A DNA stretch of 64,000 nucleotides. Source: Herbaspirillum sp. ST 5-3 (GTDB taxonomy: Bacteria; Pseudomonadota; Gammaproteobacteria; Burkholderiales; Burkholderiaceae_D). Under the pieces are notes generated by a model. The model saw nothing but the letters and a program-made list of their open reading frames with translations. It searched no databases and was not told where the DNA came from. The DNA is taken from assembly GCF_004804275.1 (NCBI RefSeq), contig NZ_STGI01000004.1:145605-209604 (forward strand). Direction: 5' to 3'. A program made the translations under genes and the position numbers. Numbering within the stretch: the first letter of the stretch is position 1; the number at the start of each line of letters is the position of its first letter. Positions 16,902 to 25,106 of the stretch are shown one piece after another.

Positions 16902-19769
16902 ATGTCCTTCGATATGCCGATCTCCAAGATCATCCGATCCGAGATCCTGCAATGTCCGCCGCACACCCCGATCAGCGAAGCCATCCGCAGCATGCATCAA
17001 CGCCGCTGCGGCTCCATCCTCATCATGGAGCGCGGCGAGGCGATTGGGATTTGGACAAGATGCGACGCACTGCGCATCGATTTGAGGGATCCCGGAGCAA
17101 TCAAGGCGCCTATCGCATCCGTCATGAGTCCGGCGGTGAAGACGCTCAGAAGCGACACCACGGTGTCCGCCGCCTCCCACTTTTTTCTCCACCATCGCAT
17201 CCGGCACGCGCTCGTTGTCGATGATGCCGGGCAGCCCGTCGGCATGCTCAGCCAGTCCGATGTGGTCGGGATTCCGAGCCTGGAACTTGACGTCAAGCTG
17301 AAGACGGTCGGTTCGCTGATTGAACGCCCGGCCCTGATCCTGCCCGGCGACCTTGCGCTGGCCGACGCTGCCAGGAAAATGGCGATGCACAGCCGCGACG
17401 CCATTGTCGTGGAATCAGGCAAGGATGTCGGCATTCTTACGGAACTGGATGTGATCGGGGCGCTGGACCGCCGGCAAACCGAATTGCCCGTCGGTCAGCT
17501 TGCGACCTACCCGCTGATCAGCGTGGATACGGATACCAGTCTCTTTTTCGCACGTGCGCTGTGCGCCGAAAAAGGCATCCGGCATCTTGGCGTCACGGGC
17601 GAGAATGGCGCCATCCTCGGCATCCTGTCCCAGACTGAAGTACTGGCCGGCTATGAGCGCGACTATCTCAACAGCTTGCAGCACGCCCTTTCCGAGCACA
17701 AGCAGCGCCTTGCCAAGGCCGATCAGGAGTTGCTGCTGGCGCGTCAGGTATTCGACGCGACCGGCGAAGGCATCATGATCACCAGCCCCGATGGCGTGAT
17801 CCGCACGGTCAATCCGGCGTTTTCCCGCATCACCGGCTACTCGCGCGACGAAGCGCTGGGAAAGACCCCGCGACTGCTGCGCTCGGGACGGCATTCGGAG
17901 GCGTTTTACACGGACATGTGGACCGCCATCAGGTCGACCGGGCACTGGGAAGGCGAGATCTGGGATCGGCGCAAGAGCGGTGAAGACTTTCCCAAGTGGC
18001 TGTCGATACGCGCACTCACCGACGAGACCGGTGCGGTCAGCTCCTATATCGGAACCTTTTCCGACATCACCGACAAGAAGCAGGCGCAGGAAGCGCTGCG
18101 CGAAAGCGAGGAACGCCTGCGCACCCTGATCGACGCCACTCCGGATTACATCTGCTTCAAGGACGGCGACGGACGCTGGCAAGAGGTGAACAAGAGTACC
18201 GTCGATCTGTTCGGACTGCATGGGCTGCCTTACCAGGGCCGGACCGATCATGAGCTGGCCGGCATGGTCGAACCGACGCTGGCAGGCGCCCTCGCGCAGA
18301 GCGCAGAGGACGACGCACGCGCCTGGGAAAACCGCCACATGCTGAGAACCAGCCAGACCATTTTCTCTCCCTCGGGGGAACGAACGTACGACATCATCCG
18401 GACCCCGGTGTTTCACCCGGACGGAAGCAGGAAGGCAATGGCCACGCTGGGGCGGGATCTCTCCGATTTGCATCGCGCCGAGCAGGAGCGTCAGGAAAGC
18501 GAACGGCGCATGCATGACATCATGGCAACACTCGGTGACGGCGTGATGGTCATGGACGCCGACGGCAAGCTGGCCTATCTGAACCCCGCCGGTGAAGCGC
18601 TGCTCGGCTGGAGAACGGAAGAAGTCGCCGGCAAGACTGCCCATGACCAGCTTCATTTCAAGCGTGCCGACGGCAGCCTGCTGCCCGCCGAAGAGTGCCC
18701 GACCATGCAGGCATTGCGCGCCGGCGTCCTTCACCGAGCCAAGGAAGATTACTTCGTCCGCAAGGACGGCAGCCTGCTGCCAGTTTCGCTCGTGGCCACC
18801 CCGCTCCTGAAAAACGGAAAGGTCGACGGCTCCGTCGTCAGCTTCCATGACATCAGCGGCAGCCTCGAAGCGGAACGCGCGATCCGCGAACGTGAAGAAC
18901 GCTACCGCGCCTTGTTCAATGCGAGTAGCGACGCGATCTTCGTCTGCCTGCTGACGCCGGAAGGACTGACCAGCATTGTCGAGGTGAACGACGTAGCCTG
19001 CTGGCGCCTGGGCTATACGCGAGAGGAATTGCTGAGCCTCACGGCGAGCACGGTCGACGCCACCGGCAGTCTGGGCGACTTTCCGCTGATAGCGGAACGC
19101 CTGCTGAACAAGGGCGAAGCCATGTTCGTAACCGAACATCGCACGAAGAACGGGAAAATGATTCCGGTCGAAATCAGCGTGCGCTCCTTCGAATGGAAGG
19201 ATACCCAATATGCGCTCTGCATTGCGCGCGATATCACGGAGCGACAGGCGCAGGAGGAAGAGCTGCGCCGTCGCGCACACTCCGACAGCCTGACCCAGCT
19301 GCCCAACCGTTCCTTCCTGCTCGAACTGACCAAGCGTACCCTGGCCGCAGCCATCCGCAACAAGAACCAGTTCGCCCTGCTCTTCCTCGACCTGGATGGA
19401 TTCAAGCAGATCAATGACACGCTTGGCCATGAAGTCGGCGATCTGGTCCTGAAAGGCGCTGGCGAGCGCATGGTCAAGGCGGTGCGCGGCTGCGACATCG
19501 TTTCGCGCCTCGGTGGCGACGAATTTGTCATCGTCCTGACCGAGATCACCAACGCCGAGGATGCCAACGCGGTGGCGAGCAAGGTCGAGGCAGCGATCAG
19601 TCAGCCAATGCGAATCGGCGATCACGTCCTCGACATCCGGACCAGCGTCGGCGTTGCCGTCTATCCACGCGACGGCGAGGACATCCCGGCCCTGATGCGC
19701 TTCGCGGACCGTGCGATGTACGACTGCAAGGCGGCGCATCGGATGCGCCGCCTCGAGAAACCATGCTGA
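16902..19769 (+). CDS. CBS4-PAS4-GGDEF diguanylate cyclase
   Basis: Soluble multidomain signalling protein, 955 aa, predicted to make cyclic di-GMP. Four CBS motifs fill about residues 6-252. A short linker leads to four PAS domains starting near residues 282, 406, 536 and 666. The GGDEF domain runs from about 786 to 950, with an intact active site GGDEF at 871-875 and an RxxD inhibitory site (RGCD) five residues before it. No EAL domain follows. The CBS pairs suggest sensing of an adenine nucleotide; the PAS domains suggest redox or small-molecule input. ATG 16902 is chosen over an upstream TTG because AAGAGGCG is well spaced. The last codons overlap the LysE gene. Confidence 0.92.
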   Translation: MSFDMPISKIIRSEILQCPPHTPISEAIRSMHQRRCGSILIMERGEAIGIWTRCDALRIDLRDPGAIKAPIASVMSPAVKTLRSDTTVSAASHFFLHHRIRHALVVDDAGQPVGMLSQSDVVGIPSLELDVKLKTVGSLIERPALILPGDLALADAARKMAMHSRDAIVVESGKDVGILTELDVIGALDRRQTELPVGQLATYPLISVDTDTSLFFARALCAEKGIRHLGVTGENGAILGILSQTEVLAGYERDYLNSLQHALSEHKQRLAKADQELLLARQVFDATGEGIMITSPDGVIRTVNPAFSRITGYSRDEALGKTPRLLRSGRHSEAFYTDMWTAIRSTGHWEGEIWDRRKSGEDFPKWLSIRALTDETGAVSSYIGTFSDITDKKQAQEALRESEERLRTLIDATPDYICFKDGDGRWQEVNKSTVDLFGLHGLPYQGRTDHELAGMVEPTLAGALAQSAEDDARAWENRHMLRTSQTIFSPSGERTYDIIRTPVFHPDGSRKAMATLGRDLSDLHRAEQERQESERRMHDIMATLGDGVMVMDADGKLAYLNPAGEALLGWRTEEVAGKTAHDQLHFKRADGSLLPAEECPTMQALRAGVLHRAKEDYFVRKDGSLLPVSLVATPLLKNGKVDGSVVSFHDISGSLEAERAIREREERYRALFNASSDAIFVCLLTPEGLTSIVEVNDVACWRLGYTREELLSLTASTVDATGSLGDFPLIAERLLNKGEAMFVTEHRTKNGKMIPVEISVRSFEWKDTQYALCIARDITERQAQEEELRRRAHSDSLTQLPNRSFLLELTKRTLAAAIRNKNQFALLFLDLDGFKQINDTLGHEVGDLVLKGAGERMVKAVRGCDIVSRLGGDEFVIVLTEITNAEDANAVASKVEAAISQPMRIGDHVLDIRTSVGVAVYPRDGEDIPALMRFADRAMYDCKAAHRMRRLEKPC

Positions 19770-20389
19770 CTCCGGAACAATTCATCGGTTTCCTGGCCGC
19801 CGCCATGCTGATCACCGCCTCACCCGGCCCGGACAACCTGATGGTCCTCGGCGTCGGCATTTCGCGCGGCCGAGCGCAAGGCATGGCGTTCGGACTCGGC
19901 TGCGCGCTTGGATGTCTGAGTCACACCGTCCTGGCAGTCGCCGGCGTCAGCGCCTTGATTGCCGCTTCCCCTTTTGCGTTCACCCTGCTGAAGACGGGGG
20001 GCGGCTTGTATCTGGTCTGGCTCGGCATCCAGGCACTGCGCAGCCGCGGCGGAGCGAAAGCGGCCGCCGTCAGACACGCCGACGAGTCCTTGTTCAAGCT
20101 TTTCATCCGCGGCGTTTTCGCCAATGCAATCAATCCCAAGGTCGTCCTGTTCTTTCTGTCCTTCCTGCCGCAGTTCGTCATTGCCGAACACGGCAGGGTC
20201 AATTGGCAGATCGCGGCATTGGGGCTGACATTCACAGCCCAGGCGGCCGTGCTCTTCGGTCTGCTCGGCTTCTTCTCCGGTGCGGTCGGTCAATGGATAA
20301 ATGGACGACCACGTGCAGGAATGGTCCTCGATCGCATCGCCGGCGCCATCTTCGTCGGGCTGGGCATTCGATTGATCGTGGCGCGCTAG
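19763..20389 (+). CDS. LysE/RhtB-family amino acid exporter
   Basis: Inner-membrane exporter, 208 aa, with about six hydrophobic helices and the family start MLTPEQFIGFLAAAMLITAS followed by PGPDNLMVLG. Relatives export lysine, homoserine, threonine or similar small molecules. The ATG lies inside the end of the diguanylate cyclase gene (7-bp overlap), so the two are probably translationally coupled, an unusual partnership. The specific substrate is unknown. Confidence 0.9.
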   Translation: MLTPEQFIGFLAAAMLITASPGPDNLMVLGVGISRGRAQGMAFGLGCALGCLSHTVLAVAGVSALIAASPFAFTLLKTGGGLYLVWLGIQALRSRGGAKAAAVRHADESLFKLFIRGVFANAINPKVVLFFLSFLPQFVIAEHGRVNWQIAALGLTFTAQAAVLFGLLGFFSGAVGQWINGRPRAGMVLDRIAGAIFVGLGIRLIVAR

Positions 20390-20544
20390 TGGCGAGCTTT
20401 GCCGTGAAACAAGCGCATTACGGAGCAGTCTTGCCGCGTCCGGCAAGTCAAACGGTATTCCCGTACACTACATGACACACCACGAGTTTGAGATCGGCCG
20501 GGCCAAAAACAGGCTCCGGTTTCACCCATGACAAGGTAATTTCA

Positions 20545-21273
20545 ATGGCTATCGAATCCCTCCCCCTCGACTCCGCAATCGTTCGCACCCTCTCAAGCAT
20601 TTCCACCGCCACATTGACCACGGTCCTGCTGAAGAAGGGCCTGCGCAACGTATGGATGCGCGGCACCATCCCGATCGACAAGCAGCAGACGCGCCAGGTC
20701 GGCCGCGCCTTTACCTTGCGCTTCGTGCCCGCGCGCGAAGACCTGGCAACGCCGGAATCCTGGTCATCACCCATTTCCACCCGCGCGGCAATTGAAGCCA
20801 TGCCGCCCGGCTGCATTGCGGTCGTCGACGCAATGGGCGTCACCGACGCCGGCATCTTCGGCGACATCCTTTGCTCGCGCATGAAGAAACGCGGCGTCGC
20901 TGCGCTGATCACGGATGGCGTGGTGCGCGACATCCAGGGCGTATCGGGCACCGGACTGCCGGTCTGGTGTCGCGGCGTTGCCGCACCGCCCTCAGTGGCC
21001 GGACTGACGTTCGTCAACTGGCAGGAGCCGATCGGCTGCGGCGGCGTGGCCGTCTTTCCCAACGACGTGGTGGTCGCCGATGCCGATGGCGCGGTTCTGA
21101 TCCCGGCCAAACTGCTCGATGAAGTGCTTGCGCTGGCAACGGAACAGGAGCAATTGGAAAACTGGATCATGTCCGAGGTGGAAGGCGGCGCGGCCTTGCC
21201 TGGGCTGTATCCGCCGAACGCCGAGAACAAGGCGCGCTACGAGGCCTTCAAGGCCGGCGGCAAGAAAGCATGA
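20545..21273 (+). CDS. RraA-like / 4-hydroxy-4-methyl-2-oxoglutarate aldolase family protein
   Basis: Member of the RraA/HMG-aldolase (dimethylmenaquinone methyltransferase-like) family, 242 aa. Relatives are divalent-metal pyruvate aldolases or oxaloacetate decarboxylases, or the RNase E inhibitor RraA. The core GDILCSRMKKRGVAALITDG followed by VVRDIQGV contains the family's Gly-rich segment and the Arg/Asp pair that binds substrate and metal. ATG 20545 follows AAGG. It lies 40 bp before a DapA-family gene in the same direction, so a shared catabolic step on a 2-oxoacid is likely. The substrate is not recognisable. Confidence 0.82.
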   Translation: MAIESLPLDSAIVRTLSSISTATLTTVLLKKGLRNVWMRGTIPIDKQQTRQVGRAFTLRFVPAREDLATPESWSSPISTRAAIEAMPPGCIAVVDAMGVTDAGIFGDILCSRMKKRGVAALITDGVVRDIQGVSGTGLPVWCRGVAAPPSVAGLTFVNWQEPIGCGGVAVFPNDVVVADADGAVLIPAKLLDEVLALATEQEQLENWIMSEVEGGAALPGLYPPNAENKARYEAFKAGGKKA

Positions 21274-21313
21274 GCAGCACGATTTTTCGAATACCGGAAC
21301 CGGAGAAATGGAT

Positions 21314-22252
21314 ATGAACAAGCTGGATGCCAACGCCAAGGGTGTTTACCTGATCGCAGTCACGCCCTTCGCCGACGACGGGTCGCTCGACTTGGTGAGC
21401 ACCGACCGCATGGTCGATTTTTACCTGGAACACGGCGCCAACGGCCTGACTATCCTCGGCATCATGGGCGAAGCCACCAAGCTGACTGCCGAGGAATCGC
21501 GCACTTTTGCAAAGCGCGTGCTGGCGCGCGTCAACGGCCGGGTGCCGGTCGTGGTCGGTGCCTCGTCGGCCGGGTTTGCGCCGATGCGCGAACTCACCGA
21601 AAGCGTGATGGACATGGGTGCATCCGGCGTGATGATTGCGCCGGCGTCGAGCGTGCGCACCGATGAGCAGATCCTTGCCTATTTCGACATGGTGAATGAA
21701 ACGCTGGGCAGCACGCCATGGGTGCTGCAGGACCATCCGGTGTCCACCGGGGTCAAGATGTCGAACTCGGTCCTGATGACCATCCTGAAAAACTCGCCGC
21801 ATTGCGTGATGCTCAAGCACGAAGATTGCCCGGGACTGGGCAAGCTTTCCGCTATCCGCGCAGCCAGCGATCGCGGCGAACTCAAGCGGGTAGCGATCCT
21901 CACCGGCAACGGCGGCGGCTTGTTCCTGCCCGAGGAACTGACGCGCGGTGCGGATGGCGCGATGACCGGTTTCGCCTATCCGGAAATGATGGTCGGTGTT
22001 TGCCGCGCGCACGCGTCCGGCGACATCGAGCGGGCGCATGACATTTTCGACGCCTACCTGCCCCTGGCCCGTTACGAGCAGCAACCGGTAGCCGGTCTCG
22101 CGGTGCGCAAGCACATCATGGCCGCGCGCGGTGCAATTGCATCGGCAGCCGTTCGCAGGCCCGGACCAAAACTCTCGGCGGCCGACGTGGCCGATATCGA
22201 TCGACTGACGAAACGTCAGGCAAAGCGTTTACAGGAACTGGGAATTCAGTGA
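21314..22252 (+). CDS. DapA-family aldolase/lyase (dihydrodipicolinate synthase-like)
   Basis: Class I aldolase/lyase of the DapA/NAL superfamily, 312 aa, a TIM barrel that forms a Schiff base on lysine. The N-terminal GVYLIAVTPFADDGSLD and LTILGIMGEATKLTAEE match the family, as does PVVVGASSAG. The expected Schiff-base lysine is in CVMLKHEDCPG. True DapA is improbable because the Gly-Glu-rich substrate loop differs and the neighbour is an RraA-like protein. The start at 21314 suits the GGAG 8 bp upstream; an ATG at 21308 is too close to it. Confidence 0.83.
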   Translation: MNKLDANAKGVYLIAVTPFADDGSLDLVSTDRMVDFYLEHGANGLTILGIMGEATKLTAEESRTFAKRVLARVNGRVPVVVGASSAGFAPMRELTESVMDMGASGVMIAPASSVRTDEQILAYFDMVNETLGSTPWVLQDHPVSTGVKMSNSVLMTILKNSPHCVMLKHEDCPGLGKLSAIRAASDRGELKRVAILTGNGGGLFLPEELTRGADGAMTGFAYPEMMVGVCRAHASGDIERAHDIFDAYLPLARYEQQPVAGLAVRKHIMAARGAIASAAVRRPGPKLSAADVADIDRLTKRQAKRLQELGIQ

Positions 22253-22257
22253 TGCAA

Positions 22258-22298
22258 TGGACAATAGCCCGCCCCTTCAGGCTGCAAGCTATTGTCCA
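22258..22298. repeat. Inverted repeat after the DapA-like gene
   Basis: A perfect 11-bp inverted repeat, TGGACAATAGC at 22258-22268 and GCTATTGTCCA at 22288-22298, with a 19-nt loop starting 6 bp after the stop codon. No T-run follows, so it could be an mRNA-stabilising hairpin, a rho-dependent 3' end or an operator. Confidence 0.5.
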
Positions 22299-22339
22299 CA
22301 AGCCGTGCCGAAAGGCCGGGAAGACGCCTTGAGTTTCCC

Positions 22340-22367
22340 TTGACGTAAATCGAAGAATTTACTTCAA
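22340..22367. promoter_or_regulatory. Operator-like palindrome
   Basis: An imperfect 28-bp palindrome with arms TTGACGTAAAT and ATTTACTTCAA around CGAAGA (one mismatched pair). It is AT-rich, unlike its surroundings, and lies about 105 bp upstream of a hypothetical gene. It looks like a dimeric transcription-factor site; the factor is unknown. Confidence 0.4.
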
Positions 22368-22472
22368 TATTTTGCAGCAAGATACTGATTTATCAATGTT
22401 TTTCCTAAACATCGAACGATCTTGCCAGACTTGTGGACCAACGCATTTGCCTGTCCAGCTGCGGCCTAACCT

Positions 22473-22892
22473 ATGCCTTTGAATCTGCTCTATCCGCCTG
22501 GCCGACTCTATGCACAATACCGTGCTGTCGAGGGTGCTCTGGATTTCATGGCAACGCTGCACGCCGGACAGACAGCGCTGAAATCCCTGCATCCCGACCT
22601 CTACGATCCCGACACGCATATCTGCGTGCTGGCGTTTAACCTGCGCGTCGTCGGCCGGAAAATCGACAGCCTTGTTTCCGCCTTCCGGGCTTGCATCCAG
22701 CCAGGCCAGGTCGGGGGCGTTTCGCAGCAAACCACGGATCTCCAGCTTGCGCTGCAAGAATACAATGCGACAGTCGCCTCGGTCGACCCATGGGATAACC
22801 TGCTTCATGCGGCCATCAATGCGTTCAGCCTGGCCTACGATTACCTGCGCTCCGTCGAGGAAGATATTCAGCTATTTGAACAAAACAACTGA
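22473..22892 (+). CDS. Hypothetical protein
   Basis: A 139-aa protein I do not recognise. It is predicted largely helical, with no signal peptide and no membrane segment, and it is acidic at the C-terminus. A Cys in the segment THICVLAFNLRVVGRKID and one at RACIQPG are its only cysteines. It lies alone downstream of a palindrome. The opposite strand is also open over much of the region, so the call rests on a more natural amino acid composition and isolated position. The ribosome-binding site is weak. Confidence 0.55.
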   Translation: MPLNLLYPPGRLYAQYRAVEGALDFMATLHAGQTALKSLHPDLYDPDTHICVLAFNLRVVGRKIDSLVSAFRACIQPGQVGGVSQQTTDLQLALQEYNATVASVDPWDNLLHAAINAFSLAYDYLRSVEEDIQLFEQNN

Positions 22893-22999
22893 ATAAACAA
22901 ATACTTGCGTACTCAACTTAATCTTCTCTCGAAGTAATCTTAAGTATGATGCGCAGGCATCTGATTTGGAAAGATAATGCCTTCGGTCGCCGCAGACTC

Positions 23000-23224
23000 T
23001 TATCTTGCCTTTGACAAGATCACCAGCCAGCGCCGCATCACGAGCACTTCAAGATGTCCCGGCTCGATCCCGGTGCTGACGTCAATGATCGGATTGATAT
23101 TGTAATAACGCTTGCGAAAGTCGCGGCACACGAAGATTTCGCGCCTTCCCAATCGCAGCAGGAACGAACTTGGCGCATATTCGAGACCAAATCGTGAGCC
23201 GAAGGAATTATTCAGGTGCGTCAT
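23000..23224 (-). CDS. Small hypothetical protein
   Basis: A 74-aa basic protein without recognised domain, beginning MTHLNNSFGSRFGLEYAPSS. It has a well-placed ribosome-binding site (AGGGAG 8 bp before the ATG), which is the main support for it being real. It contains a single Cys in FVCRDFRKRYYN. It is convergent with the preceding hypothetical gene and divergent from the response-regulator gene at 23432. Confidence 0.6.
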   Translation of the reverse strand: MTHLNNSFGSRFGLEYAPSSFLLRLGRREIFVCRDFRKRYYNINPIIDVSTGIEPGHLEVLVMRRWLVILSKAR

Positions 23225-23431
23225 GGCATGTCTCCCTTTTTCCGATACAGCGTTGAATGAAAGCTTACTTTACCACAACTACTGTATAAATAAACAGTGA
23301 AATAAAAAGCCGGCATTTCTGCCACATGCCCGTATTCGTTGCCATTTGGACCTGAATTAGATTGCCTGGCCAAGGCTGATCCGTGATAATGCCGCATCGT
23401 TTCGGACCGGCCATTTGCAGTCCGCACAAAC

Positions 23432-25066
23432 ATGAAAACAATAAACGCCTCACCCGGATTCATGCCAACGCATTCCGCCAACACGATTGAAGACCGGCTC
23501 TACGTCCTGCGGACGCGCTGGGAGCACTATGCTGCCCAGGGCCAGTTCGAGCAATTCATCGAGTTTGCCGTGGCGGTAAATAGTCTGGCCGAGTATTTCA
23601 ATCGCCTGCGTTTGCCCGGCCTGGTCCGTCTGTGCGAAGGACTGGAAAACGCTGTCCTCGCCAAGCTCGGCGATGTGTCCACGCATCCCATTTCGTCCCA
23701 GGACATCTCTTCGCTGCAGCGCCAGCTGGACACCCTGCTCGGTTCGGTGGCGACCTCACGCTCGTCCGGCACAAGCCGCCGCGTGCAGGAGCCGGTGGCC
23801 GCAGCAACGGATATCGACTGGATCAAGCCGCGTTCGGTCTGGATGATCGCGGCGCAGGAGAAGCGCGGGATGGCCGATGCGCTGCGCCGTCAGTTGCAGT
23901 TCTTCGGCTTCAAGGTCTGCGAGATTGACTGGGGTGGCGAACAAATGCCGCAGGACAAGCCGCTGGCGGTATTGTTCATTCCCGCAGCGGACAGAACGAA
24001 GCCGGAAGAATTCAGCTTTATTGCCGCCATACGCGCAAACTGCCCGGCCAGCCAGCTGTTCTATCTGGGCGGCCAGTCGGCCATCGAGCCGATCGTCGAC
24101 TTGATGCGCGCCGGCATCGACGTCACCATCCCGGCTGAAGACCAGCCTTCGATGGTCCTGAACTGCGTGTTGGACCTGGTGCAGACCAACGAGCAGGAAC
24201 AGTATCGCGTGCTGATCGTCGAGGATTCGCGGGTCGCGGTGGCACTCATACAGCGCACGCTGGCGCAGCACGGCATCGACACGCAAGCCATCAATGATCC
24301 GGGAAAACTGCTCGATGCACTCGAATCCTATCGCCCCGACCTGGTGCTGATGGATATGTACATGCCGCGTTTCAATGGCGTCGAAGCCACGCGCGTGCTG
24401 CGCCAGATGGCGGCGTACAGTTCGCTGCCGATCGTGTATTTGTCGGGCGAATCCGATGTCGGCATGCAGGTGGAAGCCTTGCGCCTGGGCGGTGACCAGT
24501 TCCTGATCAAGCCGTTCAATCCGGTGCTGCTGGCAGCGGTCGTCAAGACGCGCATCGAACGTTTCCGCGAGACGCGGCGATCCACCCGGCTCGACGGCCT
24601 GACCGGTCTGCTTAATCATACGGCCGCCAAATCGCGCCTGAACGCCATGGTTCGGGAGACGCAGCACGGCCACCTGACGGTTGCGATGATCGATATCGAT
24701 CACTTCAAGTCCATCAACGACACCTACGGGCATCCGGTCGGCGACCAGGTCATTCGCGGTTTGGCATGGCTGCTCAAGGGGCGCTTGCGCTCGATCGACC
24801 TGATCGGGCGCTACGGCGGCGAAGAATTCATGATCGCCCTGCCCGGTGTCAGCCTGGAACAGGCCAGCACGGTGATCGATCGCATTCGTGCCGATTTTTC
24901 GGGACTGCCCCATGCCCATCCCGGCGGTGCGCTGCACGCTACCTTCAGCGCCGGCGTGGCATCCTATCCAGCCGTCGATACCGCGGCCAGCCTGACCGAG
25001 ACAGCCGATAGCGCGCTCATGCAGGCCAAGCGCCTGGGGCGCAATCGGGTCGAGCGCTTTCGCTGA
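23432..25066 (+). CDS. Response-regulator diguanylate cyclase (PleD-like, Hpt'-REC'-REC-GGEEF)
   Basis: Predicted phosphorylation-controlled diguanylate cyclase, 544 aa. Residues about 15-95 resemble an Hpt helical bundle that lacks the phospho-His. Residues about 130-245 look like a degenerate receiver. A full receiver spans about 257-370 with phospho-acceptor Asp308 (VLMDMYMP), Ser/Gly in YLSGESD and Lys in LIKPF. The GGDEF domain (about 385-544) has active site GGEEF at 462-466 and an RSID inhibitory site. No cognate kinase is adjacent. Neither the ATG at 23432 nor the in-frame ATG at 23462 has a strong ribosome-binding site, so the start is uncertain. Confidence 0.9.
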   Translation: MKTINASPGFMPTHSANTIEDRLYVLRTRWEHYAAQGQFEQFIEFAVAVNSLAEYFNRLRLPGLVRLCEGLENAVLAKLGDVSTHPISSQDISSLQRQLDTLLGSVATSRSSGTSRRVQEPVAAATDIDWIKPRSVWMIAAQEKRGMADALRRQLQFFGFKVCEIDWGGEQMPQDKPLAVLFIPAADRTKPEEFSFIAAIRANCPASQLFYLGGQSAIEPIVDLMRAGIDVTIPAEDQPSMVLNCVLDLVQTNEQEQYRVLIVEDSRVAVALIQRTLAQHGIDTQAINDPGKLLDALESYRPDLVLMDMYMPRFNGVEATRVLRQMAAYSSLPIVYLSGESDVGMQVEALRLGGDQFLIKPFNPVLLAAVVKTRIERFRETRRSTRLDGLTGLLNHTAAKSRLNAMVRETQHGHLTVAMIDIDHFKSINDTYGHPVGDQVIRGLAWLLKGRLRSIDLIGRYGGEEFMIALPGVSLEQASTVIDRIRADFSGLPHAHPGGALHATFSAGVASYPAVDTAASLTETADSALMQAKRLGRNRVERFR

Positions 25067-25106
25067 GCATGCTCATGTGACCGGCTTGAGCCGCGACGCA
25101 TTGCCG

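Noticed and set aside
17415-19739. 774-codon open frame antisense to the CBS-PAS-GGDEF gene
   Set aside because: Composition typical of antisense shadows, and the sense strand encodes complete known domains throughout.
22916-22945. ACTTAA / TTAAGT inverted repeat between two convergent hypothetical genes
   Set aside because: Arms of 6 bp with an 18-nt loop and no T-run; too weak to call a terminator or operator.
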